Positions 1 to 8,826 of a DNA stretch of 24,229 bases are shown here, piece by piece. The stretch comes from CAKAHY01 sp041848045 (GTDB lineage: Bacteria; Bacillota; Clostridia; Lachnospirales; Lachnospiraceae), in the NCBI GenBank assembly GCA_041848045.1, contig JBGZHY010000034.1:1-24229 (forward strand), given 5' to 3'. The notes under the pieces were generated by a model that saw only the letters and a program-made list of their open reading frames with translations, did not search any database and was not told where the DNA came from. The translations under genes were made by a program, and so were the position numbers. Positions within the stretch are counted from its first letter, which is position 1. Every line of letters starts with the position of its first letter.

Positions 1-1086
1 AAGCGCCTGAATGAATTTTCTTTAATTGAAGATCAGCGTTATATACTGATGGAAGAAACATTAAGGCTGATTGAGCGAAAAAATCCGGAAGCCGTGATCT
101 TGGCGGGAGATATTTTTGACAAAAGCATTGCGGGCTTGGAAGCCATTACACTTTTGGAAGAGTTTTTAGAGGAGTTGGTGATACGGGAGAAGAAGGTTCT
201 GATGATTGCCGGCAATCATGACAGTGTGGAGCGTTTGAGTTTCGGCTCCTCTTTTATGCAGGCAAAGGGTATTTACAATGCCAAGGCTTACAGCGGCAGA
301 GTAGAGAGGGTCAGTCTGCAGGACGAGTACGGAAAGCTCCATTTTTATCTTCTGCCCTTTATTAAACCGGTGTCGGTTCGACGTTTTTGGGGTGAGGATA
401 TAGGAAGCTATCAGCAGGCCATGCAGCGTATTTTGGAGAACTGCAGCATCAATAAAGAAGAAAGAAATATTTTGATTACGCATCAGTTCATTACGGGGGC
501 ATCCAGGACGGAGTCGGAGGAAATCAGCGTGGGGGGAACGGATAATATAGACGGCAGCCTGTTTCGGGATTTCGATTATGTGGCTCTGGGGCACCTTCAC
601 CGGGCACAGAATATTTATGTGCCTTTTGATACCATGATACGCTATCCGGGAACGCTGTTGAAATATTCCTTTTCGGAAAGCACAGACGACAAGACCTTTA
701 GTTTGCTGGATATTCGGGAAAAAGGAAACATAGAGCTGGAAGAGCTTCCCGTAAAAGCTCTGCGGGATTTGCGGGTATATAAGGGAAGTTTGGCGAATCT
801 TTTGCAGGAAGAGTCAGGGGAGGATTATATGGAGGTCATTTTAACGGATGAGGAGCAGCTGCCGGATACCTTGGCAAGGGTACGGAAGATATATCCCAAT
901 CTCATGCGCCTGTCCTATGACAATCGACGCACAAGGACGCTCGGTATAGAGGAAAAGGCGGAAAATATAGAGCAGCTTTCTCCTATGGATTTATTCCGAC
1001 AGTTTTACCGGGAGCAAAACGGCGGGGACTGTAATGGGGAGCAGGAAGGGATATTGCGGAATTTGATAGAAGAAATTTGGGGGTAA
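1..1086 (+). CDS. sbcD: Exonuclease subunit SbcD (Mre11-like), 5' partial
   Basis: SbcD is the nuclease subunit of the SbcCD (Mre11-Rad50-like) complex, which cleaves DNA hairpins and processes blocked double-strand ends. The reading frame is open to the first base of the window, before the first internal ATG at 49, so the true start and the N-terminal DxH metal motif lie upstream. Visible calcineurin-type phosphoesterase motifs are GDIFD, GNHDS, ITHQF and the GHLH motif (ALGHLHR), all in the expected order. The C-terminal part matches the SbcD capping region in length. It ends TAA at 1086, two bases before the sbcC ATG, which is the usual coupled sbcD-sbcC order. Identification is firm; only the N-terminus is missing. 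Confidence 0.93.
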   Translation, partial: KRLNEFSLIEDQRYILMEETLRLIERKNPEAVILAGDIFDKSIAGLEAITLLEEFLEELVIREKKVLMIAGNHDSVERLSFGSSFMQAKGIYNAKAYSGRVERVSLQDEYGKLHFYLLPFIKPVSVRRFWGEDIGSYQQAMQRILENCSINKEERNILITHQFITGASRTESEEISVGGTDNIDGSLFRDFDYVALGHLHRAQNIYVPFDTMIRYPGTLLKYSFSESTDDKTFSLLDIREKGNIELEELPVKALRDLRVYKGSLANLLQEESGEDYMEVILTDEEQLPDTLARVRKIYPNLMRLSYDNRRTRTLGIEEKAENIEQLSPMDLFRQFYREQNGGDCNGEQEGILRNLIEEIWG

Positions 1087-1088
1087 GA

Positions 1089-3845
1089 ATGCGGCCGTTA
1101 CAACTGAAGGTATCTGCTTTCGGACCATATGCGGGGGAGCAGATTTTTGACATGGAAAAACTGGGAAGCGAAGGGTTGTATCTGATTACAGGGGACACCG
1201 GCGCCGGGAAAAGTACGATTTTTGACGCCATATCCTATGCCCTGTACGGGGAAAGCAGCGCCGGGATAAAGGACAGCAGCATGCTGCGCTCCAAATATGC
1301 AAAAGAAGATACGGCAAGCTTTGTGGAGCTGCGTTTTCAGTATAAGAATAAGATTTATACCGTCTGCCGCAACCCGAGTTATATGCGGAAGGCAAAGCGG
1401 GGGGATAAAATGACGGAAGAAAAGGCCTCTGCTTTTTTGGTTTTGCCGGACGGGAAGGTGCTGAGCAGACTGAAAGAAGTCAATGATAAAATTGTTGAAA
1501 TTATAGGTCTGGACAGGCAGCAGTACGGGCAAACCGCCATGATTGCCCAAGGAGAGTTTTTGAAATTGCTCTACAGCGATACCAAAAGCAGACAGGAAAT
1601 TTTTCGCAGTATTTTTAAGACGGAAAAATATAAGGCTTTACAGGAGGCATTGAAAGAAAAACACCAGGAGGCGGTACAGGCCTATCAGAGAAATACCCAG
1701 GCGCTAAAGCAGTATATTGCGCAGTTGCGCCTGTCGGAGAGCACAGAGGATTTGGAGGGGCTTTGGCTGAAGGATCCGGAAGCTCTCTTAGGACGCATCG
1801 GGCAGGCGATGGAGGAAGACGAGGCGGCACTGTCCGTTTTCTTTCAGGAAGAAGCACAAATCATTGCAGCCATGAAGCAAAACGACGGACAGCAAAAAAT
1901 TTATGCGGAATATGAAAGCCTGCAGAAAAAATACAGGGAGCTTGGCGAAAGCGATGAGGCGGAGCAAAAGCAGCTGCAGATTTTGGAGATACAGCTGGAG
2001 CAGGCGGCGAAAGAAAAAGAAGAAGAGGCGGCCTTATATCGGGCGAAAACCTTGTTGGAAGCGGATTTGCCGAAGTATGCAGAGTTGCGGCAAAGACAAG
2101 AGAAGCTTGGGCAGCTGCAAAAAAGAAAGCAGGATCTGGAAAAGCAACTGCAGCATGCCCTGCAAAGGGAAGAAGCATTGGCAAAGGAAGTATTGCGGCA
2201 AAAGGAAAGTCTGGCGGCCTTGGAGGGCGTCGAGGAACAGCTGCATGGTGTTTTGACCGCTTTGGAGCAGACCAAAAAAAGAGGGAAGGAAGCGGTGTTG
2301 TTTTTGCAGGAATGGGACTTGTACCGGAAAGAGGCGCAGCAGCTTTTGGACTTACAAAAGCAGTACGGACAGCAGCGTTTATGGTGGAAGACTTGCAGGG
2401 AGGCATACCAGCAGGCGTATACGCAGTATCTGGATAATATGGCAGGCATTTTGGCGGAAGAATTGACGGACGGAGAGCCCTGCCCTGTCTGCGGTGCAAA
2501 GACACATCCCCAAGCGGCGAAAAAGGTGGAGGGAGCACCGCAAAAAGAAGAATTGGAGCAGAAAAAGAGGAAAGCGGAGGAGGCAGAGGATAAAGCGCAG
2601 GACTTGGCAGGCAGATTTTCTGCCAAAAGGGCTCTTGTAGAGGAAAAAGAAGCCTTTTTAAAGCGCAGAGCAGCGGAAATCTGGGATACGGTACCGCTGA
2701 TGGAAAATCTGGGCAGCTTTGCCGAAGCAAGGAAAGAAGCGGAAACCGCAATATGGAGGGGGCAAAAAGAGGAGTCGGAAAGGCTTGCGGCGCAGAAGAC
2801 AAAAAAAGAGGCTCTGTTAAAGGAACTGCCCCTTAGAGAGCAGGAGCGTGCCAAGGAAGTGGAGAAAGTACAGATTTTGAAGCAGGCCTGCAGTGCAGAG
2901 CAGGCGGTTTTTACGCAGCAGCTGCAGGAATATGAGAAACAAAAAGAGAATCTGCGCTTTAGCGGTCTGGAGGAGGCGCAGGCGGAGTGCGAGAGTCTGC
3001 AGGCTGCCTTGGAGCGTCTGCAAAAGGCATATACCCGGGCGAAAGAGGCAGTGGAAACCTTACAGAAGCGGCATATGGAAACGCTTCTTCAACAAAAGAA
3101 TGTGGAGGAGCGGATACGCGGCTGTGAGGCGGGGGATATTCTTCTTTTGCGCAGGCAGCAGCAGGAGCTGGAAGAAAAACGGGAGAGTTTGCAGGGGATG
3201 ATGATGGAAAAGAGCGCAGCTTTGTCCCTGCACCGCAGCCTGTCGGAAAAAATTGCCCGGGAGCTTGCTCTGGCAAAGCGACTGCAAAAGGACTTGTTGA
3301 ATGCGGAAGGGTTAAGCAATACGGCGAACGGAAGACTTTCCGCCAAGGCGCATATTATGTTGGAAACCTATTGCCAAATGCAGTATTTCGATCGTATTAT
3401 CCGAAGGGCAAATATACGCTTTGCCAAAATGACGGAGGGGCAATACAGGCTCAGGAGGCGGGACATCCAGGTTTTCTCCGGAAATGCGCAAATCGGTCTG
3501 GAGCTGGATGTACTGGATTTTTATAATCAAAGCGTGCGGGATGTCAAAACCCTGTCGGGAGGGGAGGCCTTTAAGGCAAGCCTTTCTCTGGCGCTTGGTA
3601 TGGCGGATGAAATCAGTGAAAGCGCCGGCGGCATACAAATCGATACCATGTTCATCGACGAGGGATTCGGAACTTTAGATGAAAATTCTCTAAAGAATGC
3701 CATAGATACCTTGATTAGTTTGGGTAATAATGATAAGTTAATAGGGATTATATCCCATGTGGGCGAGCTGAAGCAAAGGCTGGACAAACAGATCGTCATT
3801 ACCAAGGATAAACATCGGGGCAGCAAAGCCCAAGTGATTGTATAA
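1089..3845 (+). CDS. sbcC: Exonuclease subunit SbcC (Rad50-like SMC ATPase)
   Basis: SbcC is the ATPase and DNA-tethering partner of SbcD. The protein of about 918 residues has the split ABC layout of the family. A Walker A motif (GDTGAGKST) sits near residue 37. A very long Glu/Gln/Lys/Arg-rich coiled coil follows, interrupted by the zinc hook CPVCG at C465/C468. The C-terminal ABC signature (LSGGEAFKASLSLALG) is followed by Walker B (MFIDEGFGTLD). I chose ATG 1089, which gives MRPLQLKVSAFGPYAG as in homologues. A TTG at 1077 would overlap sbcD and add four unlikely residues. G-rich sequence at 1079-1083 can serve as ribosome binding site. The gene is intact, with no frameshift, and is co-directional with sbcD. 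Confidence 0.95.
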   Translation: MRPLQLKVSAFGPYAGEQIFDMEKLGSEGLYLITGDTGAGKSTIFDAISYALYGESSAGIKDSSMLRSKYAKEDTASFVELRFQYKNKIYTVCRNPSYMRKAKRGDKMTEEKASAFLVLPDGKVLSRLKEVNDKIVEIIGLDRQQYGQTAMIAQGEFLKLLYSDTKSRQEIFRSIFKTEKYKALQEALKEKHQEAVQAYQRNTQALKQYIAQLRLSESTEDLEGLWLKDPEALLGRIGQAMEEDEAALSVFFQEEAQIIAAMKQNDGQQKIYAEYESLQKKYRELGESDEAEQKQLQILEIQLEQAAKEKEEEAALYRAKTLLEADLPKYAELRQRQEKLGQLQKRKQDLEKQLQHALQREEALAKEVLRQKESLAALEGVEEQLHGVLTALEQTKKRGKEAVLFLQEWDLYRKEAQQLLDLQKQYGQQRLWWKTCREAYQQAYTQYLDNMAGILAEELTDGEPCPVCGAKTHPQAAKKVEGAPQKEELEQKKRKAEEAEDKAQDLAGRFSAKRALVEEKEAFLKRRAAEIWDTVPLMENLGSFAEARKEAETAIWRGQKEESERLAAQKTKKEALLKELPLREQERAKEVEKVQILKQACSAEQAVFTQQLQEYEKQKENLRFSGLEEAQAECESLQAALERLQKAYTRAKEAVETLQKRHMETLLQQKNVEERIRGCEAGDILLLRRQQQELEEKRESLQGMMMEKSAALSLHRSLSEKIARELALAKRLQKDLLNAEGLSNTANGRLSAKAHIMLETYCQMQYFDRIIRRANIRFAKMTEGQYRLRRRDIQVFSGNAQIGLELDVLDFYNQSVRDVKTLSGGEAFKASLSLALGMADEISESAGGIQIDTMFIDEGFGTLDENSLKNAIDTLISLGNNDKLIGIISHVGELKQRLDKQIVITKDKHRGSKAQVIV

Positions 3846-3862
3846 GAAAGGAGAGTTTGGAA

Positions 3863-5323
3863 ATGATCGTAAAAATTGCACAAAGAAAAGCCTTTCGTAT
3901 CGTTTTGACGGACAAGAAAGAGGCTAAAAAGATTAAATATAAGCTGAAGGGAAAATTTGAGGGAAAGAAAGGTGAGAGCCTTTTAGTCGGTGAAGATCTG
4001 GCATACATCGGAATAGAGGAGCCGGGCGATGAATATCTGGGATACCGGGAAATCGGATTTTATACCGCAAAGCTGATTAAGCAGCTTTGTTTGAAGAAGG
4101 TACAGCTGGATTGGCATCTGCTGGATGTGGGAGATATCAATAACTTTCTCTTGGGTCTATACATGGGGGCTTACTGCAAGAAAACCTATAAATCGCAGGA
4201 GGATAAACAAGAAAAAACGGAAGTCGAGGTGTTTGTACAGCCGGACTTCAGGCATATGAGGGAGGGCAAAGAGTATATAGAGGAATATTTGCAGGAATGT
4301 ATTAAAGAAGCAGGTATTTTGGCGGAGAATGTTATGGCGGCAAGAGATTTTGTCAATGCGCCTTCCAACCTTTTGTATCCGGAGGAATTTGCAAGACAGA
4401 TGGAAGCCTTTGTTCAGGATGAGGAGGGCCGAATTTCCTGCAAGGTTCTGCACCATGAGGAGATTAGGGAAAAAGGCATGGGCTTATTGCACGCGGTAGG
4501 AGATTCTGCCGGAAACAAGCCTTGTCTGGTGGTTCTGTCTTATATGGGTAATCCGGAAAGCGAGGAAGTGCTGGGCTTTGTGGGCAAAGGGGTTTGCATG
4601 GATACAGGCGGATACTGTATAAAGCCGGGATCTTCCATCTATGATATGAAAGGGGATATGGGCGGTGCGGCGGCTGTGCTCTGTGCCATAAAAGCCATTG
4701 CCCAAAGCAACTTACCCCTGAATGTCAAGGGAATCATGCCTTTGGTGGAGAACCGTATTTCCGACGCTGCCTTTGTGCCGGGGGATATTCTCAGCTCCTA
4801 TGCCGGAAAGACGGTGGAGATTATGAATACGGATGCGGAGGGACGCTTGATATTGGCGGATGCCGTGACCTATGCCATACGGGACGAGAAGGTAAGTAAA
4901 CTTGTGGATATTGCGACCCTGACCGGCGCCGTGCTCACCATGCTGGGACAGAGCATTACCGGTGTCATGAGCAATGATGAGGCTTTTTATGAAAGCTTTG
5001 ATATGGCGAGGGATTTCTACGGAGAAAGGCATTTGCGCCTGCCGTATTACAAAGAGCATGAGAAGATGATAGAAAGCGATTTTGCCGATATCAAGAATCT
5101 GGGAGATAAGTATTGCGGCACCATTACGGCAGGGCTGTTTATGAAGGCCTTTGCGGAAGATATGCCGTGGATACATATGGACATTGCGGGAACAAGCAAG
5201 GTGGACAGCCCGATTTTTGCCTATGAGGAAAAGGGCGCAACGGGAGCCGGGGTAATACAGCTGCACAGTCTGGCGAAGTTCTGCAGTCTGGATTTTATGG
5301 AGTTGGATGAAGATCTGTGTTAA
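3863..5323 (+). CDS. Leucyl aminopeptidase, family M17
   Basis: This is a cytosolic metallo-aminopeptidase that removes N-terminal residues from peptides. The M17 signature NTDAEGRL lies at residues 322-329, giving D324, E326 and R328. The other two-metal-site ligands are visible as K242 and D247 in VGKGVCMDTGG and D265 in KGDMGG. Length (486 residues) is normal for PepA-type enzymes. The N-terminal third is diverged, as is usual. ATG 3863 is preceded by AAAGGAG at 3847-3853 with nine bases spacing; a TTG at 3857 is too close to that site. It follows sbcC after 17 bases, so co-transcription is likely. Family certain, exact peptide preference unknown. Confidence 0.92.
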   Translation: MIVKIAQRKAFRIVLTDKKEAKKIKYKLKGKFEGKKGESLLVGEDLAYIGIEEPGDEYLGYREIGFYTAKLIKQLCLKKVQLDWHLLDVGDINNFLLGLYMGAYCKKTYKSQEDKQEKTEVEVFVQPDFRHMREGKEYIEEYLQECIKEAGILAENVMAARDFVNAPSNLLYPEEFARQMEAFVQDEEGRISCKVLHHEEIREKGMGLLHAVGDSAGNKPCLVVLSYMGNPESEEVLGFVGKGVCMDTGGYCIKPGSSIYDMKGDMGGAAAVLCAIKAIAQSNLPLNVKGIMPLVENRISDAAFVPGDILSSYAGKTVEIMNTDAEGRLILADAVTYAIRDEKVSKLVDIATLTGAVLTMLGQSITGVMSNDEAFYESFDMARDFYGERHLRLPYYKEHEKMIESDFADIKNLGDKYCGTITAGLFMKAFAEDMPWIHMDIAGTSKVDSPIFAYEEKGATGAGVIQLHSLAKFCSLDFMELDEDLC

Positions 5324-5369
5324 AGAAAGGCTTTGTCGTTCAGAATGAAAGAAAAGAGGATATATCAAT

Positions 5370-6200
5370 ATGGATTGTAACAGCAAGTGCGGCTCCTGTG
5401 CTTCAAACTGCTCGTCAAGGAAAGAGCCGCAGACCGATTTTAGAGAACAGCTGCATGAAAGCTCTTCCGTGAAAAAAGTCATCGGTATTGTCAGCGGAAA
5501 AGGCGGAGTAGGCAAATCTCTGGTGACCGCCATGCTGGCGGTAAAAACCAGGGCAAAGGGCTTTCGTACGGCGATTTTGGATGCGGATATTACAGGACCT
5601 TCCATGCCGAAGGCTTTCGGGCTTTCTCCCGGCGTTATGGCGGCTGAAGAAGGCTTGATGCTGCCGGCTGTCAGCTCCACGGGAATACAGATTATGAGTT
5701 CCAATTTACTGCTTCCGAAGGAAACGGATCCGGTGATTTGGAGAGGGCCGGTGATTGCGGGCATGGTAAAGTCTTTCTGGAAAGAAACCTATTGGAATGC
5801 CGTGGATTTTATGTTTGTGGATATGCCGCCGGGTACGGGAGATGTTCCGCTGACGGTCTTCCAGTCCTTGCCGGTGGCGGGCATCGTCATTGTCACCAGT
5901 CCCCAGGAGTTGGTGTCCATGATTGTGACAAAGGCGGTTAATATGGCGAATAAAATGAATATACCGATTTTGGGGCTTGTGGAAAATATGAGCTATTTTA
6001 GCTGTCCGGACTGCGGTTCCCGGCATACCGTATTCGGAGAAAGTCATATTGATGAAATCGCGGCGGAATACGGTTTGGAGGTGCTTGCCAAAATTCCGAT
6101 TCAAGCGGAAAATGCCCGGGCGGTGGACAGCGGCAGCATAGAGTTTTTGGAGGCGGAGTGGCTTGACGGGGCAGTGGAGAAGATTTCCGCTCTGTTGTAA
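5370..6200 (+). CDS. Mrp/ApbC (NBP35-type) iron-sulfur carrier P-loop ATPase
   Basis: Mrp/ApbC proteins are ATP-dependent Fe-S cluster scaffold or carrier proteins in the cytosol. The deviant Walker A motif GKGGVGKS is at residues 43-50. The family motif DMPPGTGD and a C-terminal CPDC pair, which is the usual bridging cluster site, are present. A short N-terminal segment carries four cysteines (C3, C7, C10, C14), resembling an NBP35-like extra cluster site but shorter, and with no MIP18/DUF59 domain in front. Length is 276 residues. It starts 46 bases after the aminopeptidase, with an AGAGG near 5352 at rather long spacing. The target apoproteins cannot be read from context. Confidence 0.9.
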   Translation: MDCNSKCGSCASNCSSRKEPQTDFREQLHESSSVKKVIGIVSGKGGVGKSLVTAMLAVKTRAKGFRTAILDADITGPSMPKAFGLSPGVMAAEEGLMLPAVSSTGIQIMSSNLLLPKETDPVIWRGPVIAGMVKSFWKETYWNAVDFMFVDMPPGTGDVPLTVFQSLPVAGIVIVTSPQELVSMIVTKAVNMANKMNIPILGLVENMSYFSCPDCGSRHTVFGESHIDEIAAEYGLEVLAKIPIQAENARAVDSGSIEFLEAEWLDGAVEKISALL

Positions 6201-6229
6201 AATATTAACATATACATAGGAGAGTCATT

Positions 6230-6928
6230 ATGCAGTTAAGTATGAATCCGGAGAGTGAGCTGCATCGTTCCGTGGTGAGCGTTCCGGACCTGGCGAGTGT
6301 TCCGGAGGGGCTGGTGGCCTATGCAAGACAGTTTCAGGAAGCGATGATGATGTACAGCTGTGCCATTCGAGAGGTTAAGACAAAGCTGGAGGTGCTCAAT
6401 GATGAGCTGTCCATCAAAAACAAGAGAAATCCGATTGAAATCATCAAATCCAGGGTCAAAAGGCCGGAAAGCATTATGGAGAAGCTAAACCGCAGAAATC
6501 TGCCCTTGGATGTACATTCCATGATTCATAATCTGGATGATATCGCAGGCATCAGGGTTATCTGCGCTTTTGTGGATGATATTTACGATATTGTGGATAT
6601 GCTGGTCAGACAGGATGATATTAAGGTGATTGCCATTAAGGACTACATCAAAAATCCGAAACCGAACGGTTATCGCTCCTATCATATGATTATTGAGATA
6701 CCGGTTTTTTTCTCGGAAAAAAAGCAGTCCATTCGTGTGGAGGTACAGATCCGAACCATTGCCATGGATTTCTGGGCAAGTGTGGAGCATAATATCAAGT
6801 ATAAAAGAGAAATAGAAGGTGCGGATGAGATCATTCGGGAGCTGAAGGAGTGTGCGGACGTCATCAGTTCAACGGATGCCAAGCTTCTGGAGCTGCGCAA
6901 GCGCATTGAAAATCAAAGGAAGGTGTAA
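6230..6928 (+). CDS. Small alarmone synthetase, RelQ-like (p)ppGpp synthetase
   Basis: It transfers pyrophosphate from ATP to GDP or GTP, making the stringent-response alarmones. The whole 232-residue protein is a RelA/SpoT synthetase domain with flanking helices. The hallmark stretch KDYIKNPKPNGYRSYH is present, as is the nucleotidyltransferase-fold segment with VEVQIRT and an HNIKYK helix. There is no HD hydrolase domain and no TGS/ACT regulatory region, so it is a short, synthetase-only enzyme of the RelQ/YjbM type rather than Rel. TAGGAGAG precedes ATG 6230 at good spacing. It lies 29 bases downstream of mrp and is the last gene before a 476-base gap. Confidence 0.9.
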   Translation: MQLSMNPESELHRSVVSVPDLASVPEGLVAYARQFQEAMMMYSCAIREVKTKLEVLNDELSIKNKRNPIEIIKSRVKRPESIMEKLNRRNLPLDVHSMIHNLDDIAGIRVICAFVDDIYDIVDMLVRQDDIKVIAIKDYIKNPKPNGYRSYHMIIEIPVFFSEKKQSIRVEVQIRTIAMDFWASVEHNIKYKREIEGADEIIRELKECADVISSTDAKLLELRKRIENQRKV

Positions 6929-7335
6929 GAAAATACGCGATATCTCCGTCACTTGCCCATTGGAGGAAAATCATCATTATCTGTTATGTAGTAGTGCCGT
7001 TTTTAGATGAGTATATATTTATAATATGAAACCTTTGAGAATAAGGTGTCAGTTTTATCTATACAGCATTAACCCGTATGTTGGAACGATATTATTTATT
7101 AAGCAAATTTTGTAATGCTTCAGGATTTAGAATATCTATCGGAATGTATAATTGTGGTTTTACCATAAACAGTTGATTATGACTTAATTGTTTCATAGCA
7201 TAACATTTTGTTATACCGATTCACTTAGTTCCTATTGTATATAGGAGTTTAAGAGATAGCTCACGGTGTATGTCATACAGTAAAATATGAGGTTAGCATT
7301 ACCTTACTATATATTATACATAAAAATAAGTATAT
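6929..7335. other. A/T-rich intergenic stretch without a supported gene
   Basis: No convincing coding region was found. Small dyads are visible: TAACA-ttt-TGTTA at 7201-7213, TCCTAT-n5-ATAGGA at 7230-7246, and GTATGtCATAC near 7271. A 34-codon open frame on the minus strand (7092-7196) has no ribosome binding site. No U-tract terminator is evident just after the alarmone synthetase gene. The composition differs from the genes on the left and may mark the edge of an acquired segment. Confidence 0.5.
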
Positions 7336-7378
7336 TGTATCTGTAGATACAGGTTTTTATAAAATATCCTGCTATACT
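7336..7378 (+). promoter_or_regulatory. Promoter with Crp/Fnr-like dyad upstream of the DUF2249/cupin operon
   Basis: An inverted repeat TGTATC-tgta-GATACA occupies 7336-7351. A TATACT -10 box lies at 7373-7378, with no good -35 hexamer at 16-18 bases. If transcription starts near 7385, the dyad centre (7343.5) is at about -41.5, the classical class II position for Crp/Fnr-type activators. A very strong AGGAGGTGA (7392-7400) precedes ATG 7405. The regulator's identity is inference. Confidence 0.5.
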
Positions 7379-7404
7379 GTCATCAAAAAACAGGAGGTGA
7401 AAAA

Positions 7405-8088
7405 ATGAGCGTTACAGATTGGAAAGATAAGGTTTCATCTTTTAAGGAAGTTGATGTGAGAGGAGTTCAGGGTAATTTCTTTCCGGGACTTAAAGCGCAG
7501 GCTACGCAGATTAAAGCGGGAGAGGGCATTACAGTGATTCAATCCTTTGATCCCATACCACTTTATGAAGTTATGGAAGGACTTGGTTTTGAGCACTACA
7601 CCGAGAAAAAATCGGAGGGTGAGTACCATGCGTACTTTTATCGTATAGAAGCAAAGCAGGAGGAGAAGGATATTCCCATGCGACCGGTAGCCCTTACCAA
7701 TATGCCACTGATTGATGAAAAGCTCGGTGATATAGCCGTTAACTTTTGGGATCTGACATGGAATAATGAGCGCAGATATCTGCCCTACGAAACCAGACTT
7801 TTACTGTCATTAACCAATGCAGTGGGTGCGGGAAGAATGCGTCAGGCAACAAGAGAGCTTGTAAAGGCATATATTCACGGGCTTGACAGTGCAGCCTTTG
7901 ATGATGTGTTGGAATTGCTTGTATGGAATCAGGGAATAGGATACTTCAGTTCCGAGATAGGTCCTTCCACACTGTTTGCGGCCTATAAGGAAATTAAGCA
8001 CATGGAGAAACAGGGTAAGGAGCGAGGAGAGATTTGTGCAATGCTTAAAGAAAGGTTCGGGGAGAAAAATCCTGATGTGAAAGTGTGA
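7405..8088 (+). CDS. DUF2249 domain fused to a carboxymuconolactone decarboxylase-like domain
   Basis: This is a 227-residue protein with no assigned function. Residues 1-80 resemble DUF2249, a TusA-fold domain: the DVRGVQG segment is followed by the VIQSFDPIPLYEVMEGLGF strand-helix and an EYHAYFYR strand. Residues 110-205 are helical and resemble the AhpD/carboxymuconolactone decarboxylase fold (YLPYETRLLLSLTNAVGAG, then VLELLVWNQGIGYFSSEIG). The AhpD catalytic CxxC is absent; the only cysteine is near the C-terminus, so a thiol peroxidase activity is unlikely. It forms an operon with the cupin gene three bases downstream. DUF2249 proteins are often found with cupins, hemerythrins and Crp/Fnr regulators in redox or nitrosative contexts, which fits the dyad upstream. 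Confidence 0.7.
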   Translation: MSVTDWKDKVSSFKEVDVRGVQGNFFPGLKAQATQIKAGEGITVIQSFDPIPLYEVMEGLGFEHYTEKKSEGEYHAYFYRIEAKQEEKDIPMRPVALTNMPLIDEKLGDIAVNFWDLTWNNERRYLPYETRLLLSLTNAVGAGRMRQATRELVKAYIHGLDSAAFDDVLELLVWNQGIGYFSSEIGPSTLFAAYKEIKHMEKQGKERGEICAMLKERFGEKNPDVKV

Positions 8089-8091
8089 TAT

Positions 8092-8745
8092 ATGAACGAG
8101 AAGATTGGAGAGGTTTTTTCCATTGCAAGGGATAATGAGCCGCTTGCAGGTTGTACAGTATCAAAGGCGGTGCATATCGGTGAGAATGATATAATTTATT
8201 TTTCGATGGCAAAGGATACCGACATAAGTGCGGAGATTTACCCCTGCCATAAGTTGCTTATAGTTGCACAGGGAAGCATGGAGATCTACGGTAAGAAGGG
8301 GCTTGAAAGAAGACTTGAAGAGGGTGAGTGCATATTAACAATGAATGACATTCCGGTGGGAATGAAAACATCACAGGGAGCAGTATATACAGAGATTTCA
8401 ATAAGGAGGGAGGATAAGATGAATAGCATAGTTAAAGCAGGGGAAGTTTTTAAGCTGGCGGATTTATTGCCGTATGCAGAGGGGAAAATAGTAAATATGG
8501 ATGTAGTACATAATGACAAGATGAAGTTTGTTCTAATGTCATTTGATGAGGGTTGTGCACTTTCAGAGCATGCCGCACCGGGAGAGGCGCTTGTCTTTAT
8601 ACTTGACGGAGAAGGCGTTATCAACTACGAAGGAAAGGACCATGCTATAAAGGCGGGAGAGAATTTCCATTTTGCAAAGGCAGGCTTACACTCTGTAAGG
8701 GCAACAAAGAAATTTAAGATGGCTCTTTTATTAACTCTGGAGTAG
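8092..8745 (+). CDS. Tandem cupin-domain protein
   Basis: This 217-residue bicupin has no assigned substrate. The C-terminal cupin (about residues 120-217) is canonical. H160 and E165 lie in EHAAPGEALVFILDGEG, then IKAGENFHF and a late GLHSV histidine, giving a complete metal-binding set. The N-terminal cupin (about 10-105) keeps the beta-barrel pattern (LLIVAQGSMEIYG, then LEEGECILTMNDIPVGM) but lacks most ligands and may be structural or sense a ligand. It starts three bases after the stop of the DUF2249 gene with only a weak ribosome binding site, so translation is probably coupled. Together the pair suggests a small stress- or ligand-responsive unit. Function beyond the fold is unknown. 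Confidence 0.75.
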   Translation: MNEKIGEVFSIARDNEPLAGCTVSKAVHIGENDIIYFSMAKDTDISAEIYPCHKLLIVAQGSMEIYGKKGLERRLEEGECILTMNDIPVGMKTSQGAVYTEISIRREDKMNSIVKAGEVFKLADLLPYAEGKIVNMDVVHNDKMKFVLMSFDEGCALSEHAAPGEALVFILDGEGVINYEGKDHAIKAGENFHFAKAGLHSVRATKKFKMALLLTLE

Positions 8746-8770
8746 ATGATTATTTCCGGTGAGGGGTTAT

Positions 8771-8800
8771 TTGGTGGCGTTTCACAAACGCCTATATAAT
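8771..8800 (+). promoter_or_regulatory. Promoter with embedded hairpin upstream of the 139-residue gene
   Basis: A perfect TATAAT -10 is at 8795-8800 and a weak TTGGTG -35 at 8771-8776 (18-base spacer). A perfect inverted repeat GGCGTTT-cac-AAACGCC fills 8776-8792, inside the spacer. No T-run follows, so it reads better as an operator than as a terminator of the cupin gene. Confidence 0.5.
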
Positions 8801-8826
8801 GAGAAATTATGGAGGTTTGAAGCGTT

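Noticed and set aside
1077..1088. TTG start adding four residues to SbcC
   Set aside because: It would overlap the sbcD stop region; homologues begin at the ATG equivalent to 1089.
1861..2854. Two long minus-strand frames of about 315 codons inside sbcC
   Set aside because: They are antisense shadows of the Glu/Gln/Lys/Ala-rich coiled coil, giving Ser/Cys/Phe/Pro-rich low-complexity translations.
7092..7196. Minus-strand 34-codon open frame (MKQLSHNQLFMVKPQLYIP...) in the 6929-7404 gap
   Set aside because: It looks mildly protein-like but has no ribosome binding site, no promoter and no recognised family; kept only as a possible gene fragment.
8776..8792. GGCGTTT/AAACGCC hairpin as terminator of the cupin gene
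   Set aside because: No T-run follows, and it overlaps a perfect TATAAT promoter region, so an operator role is more likely.
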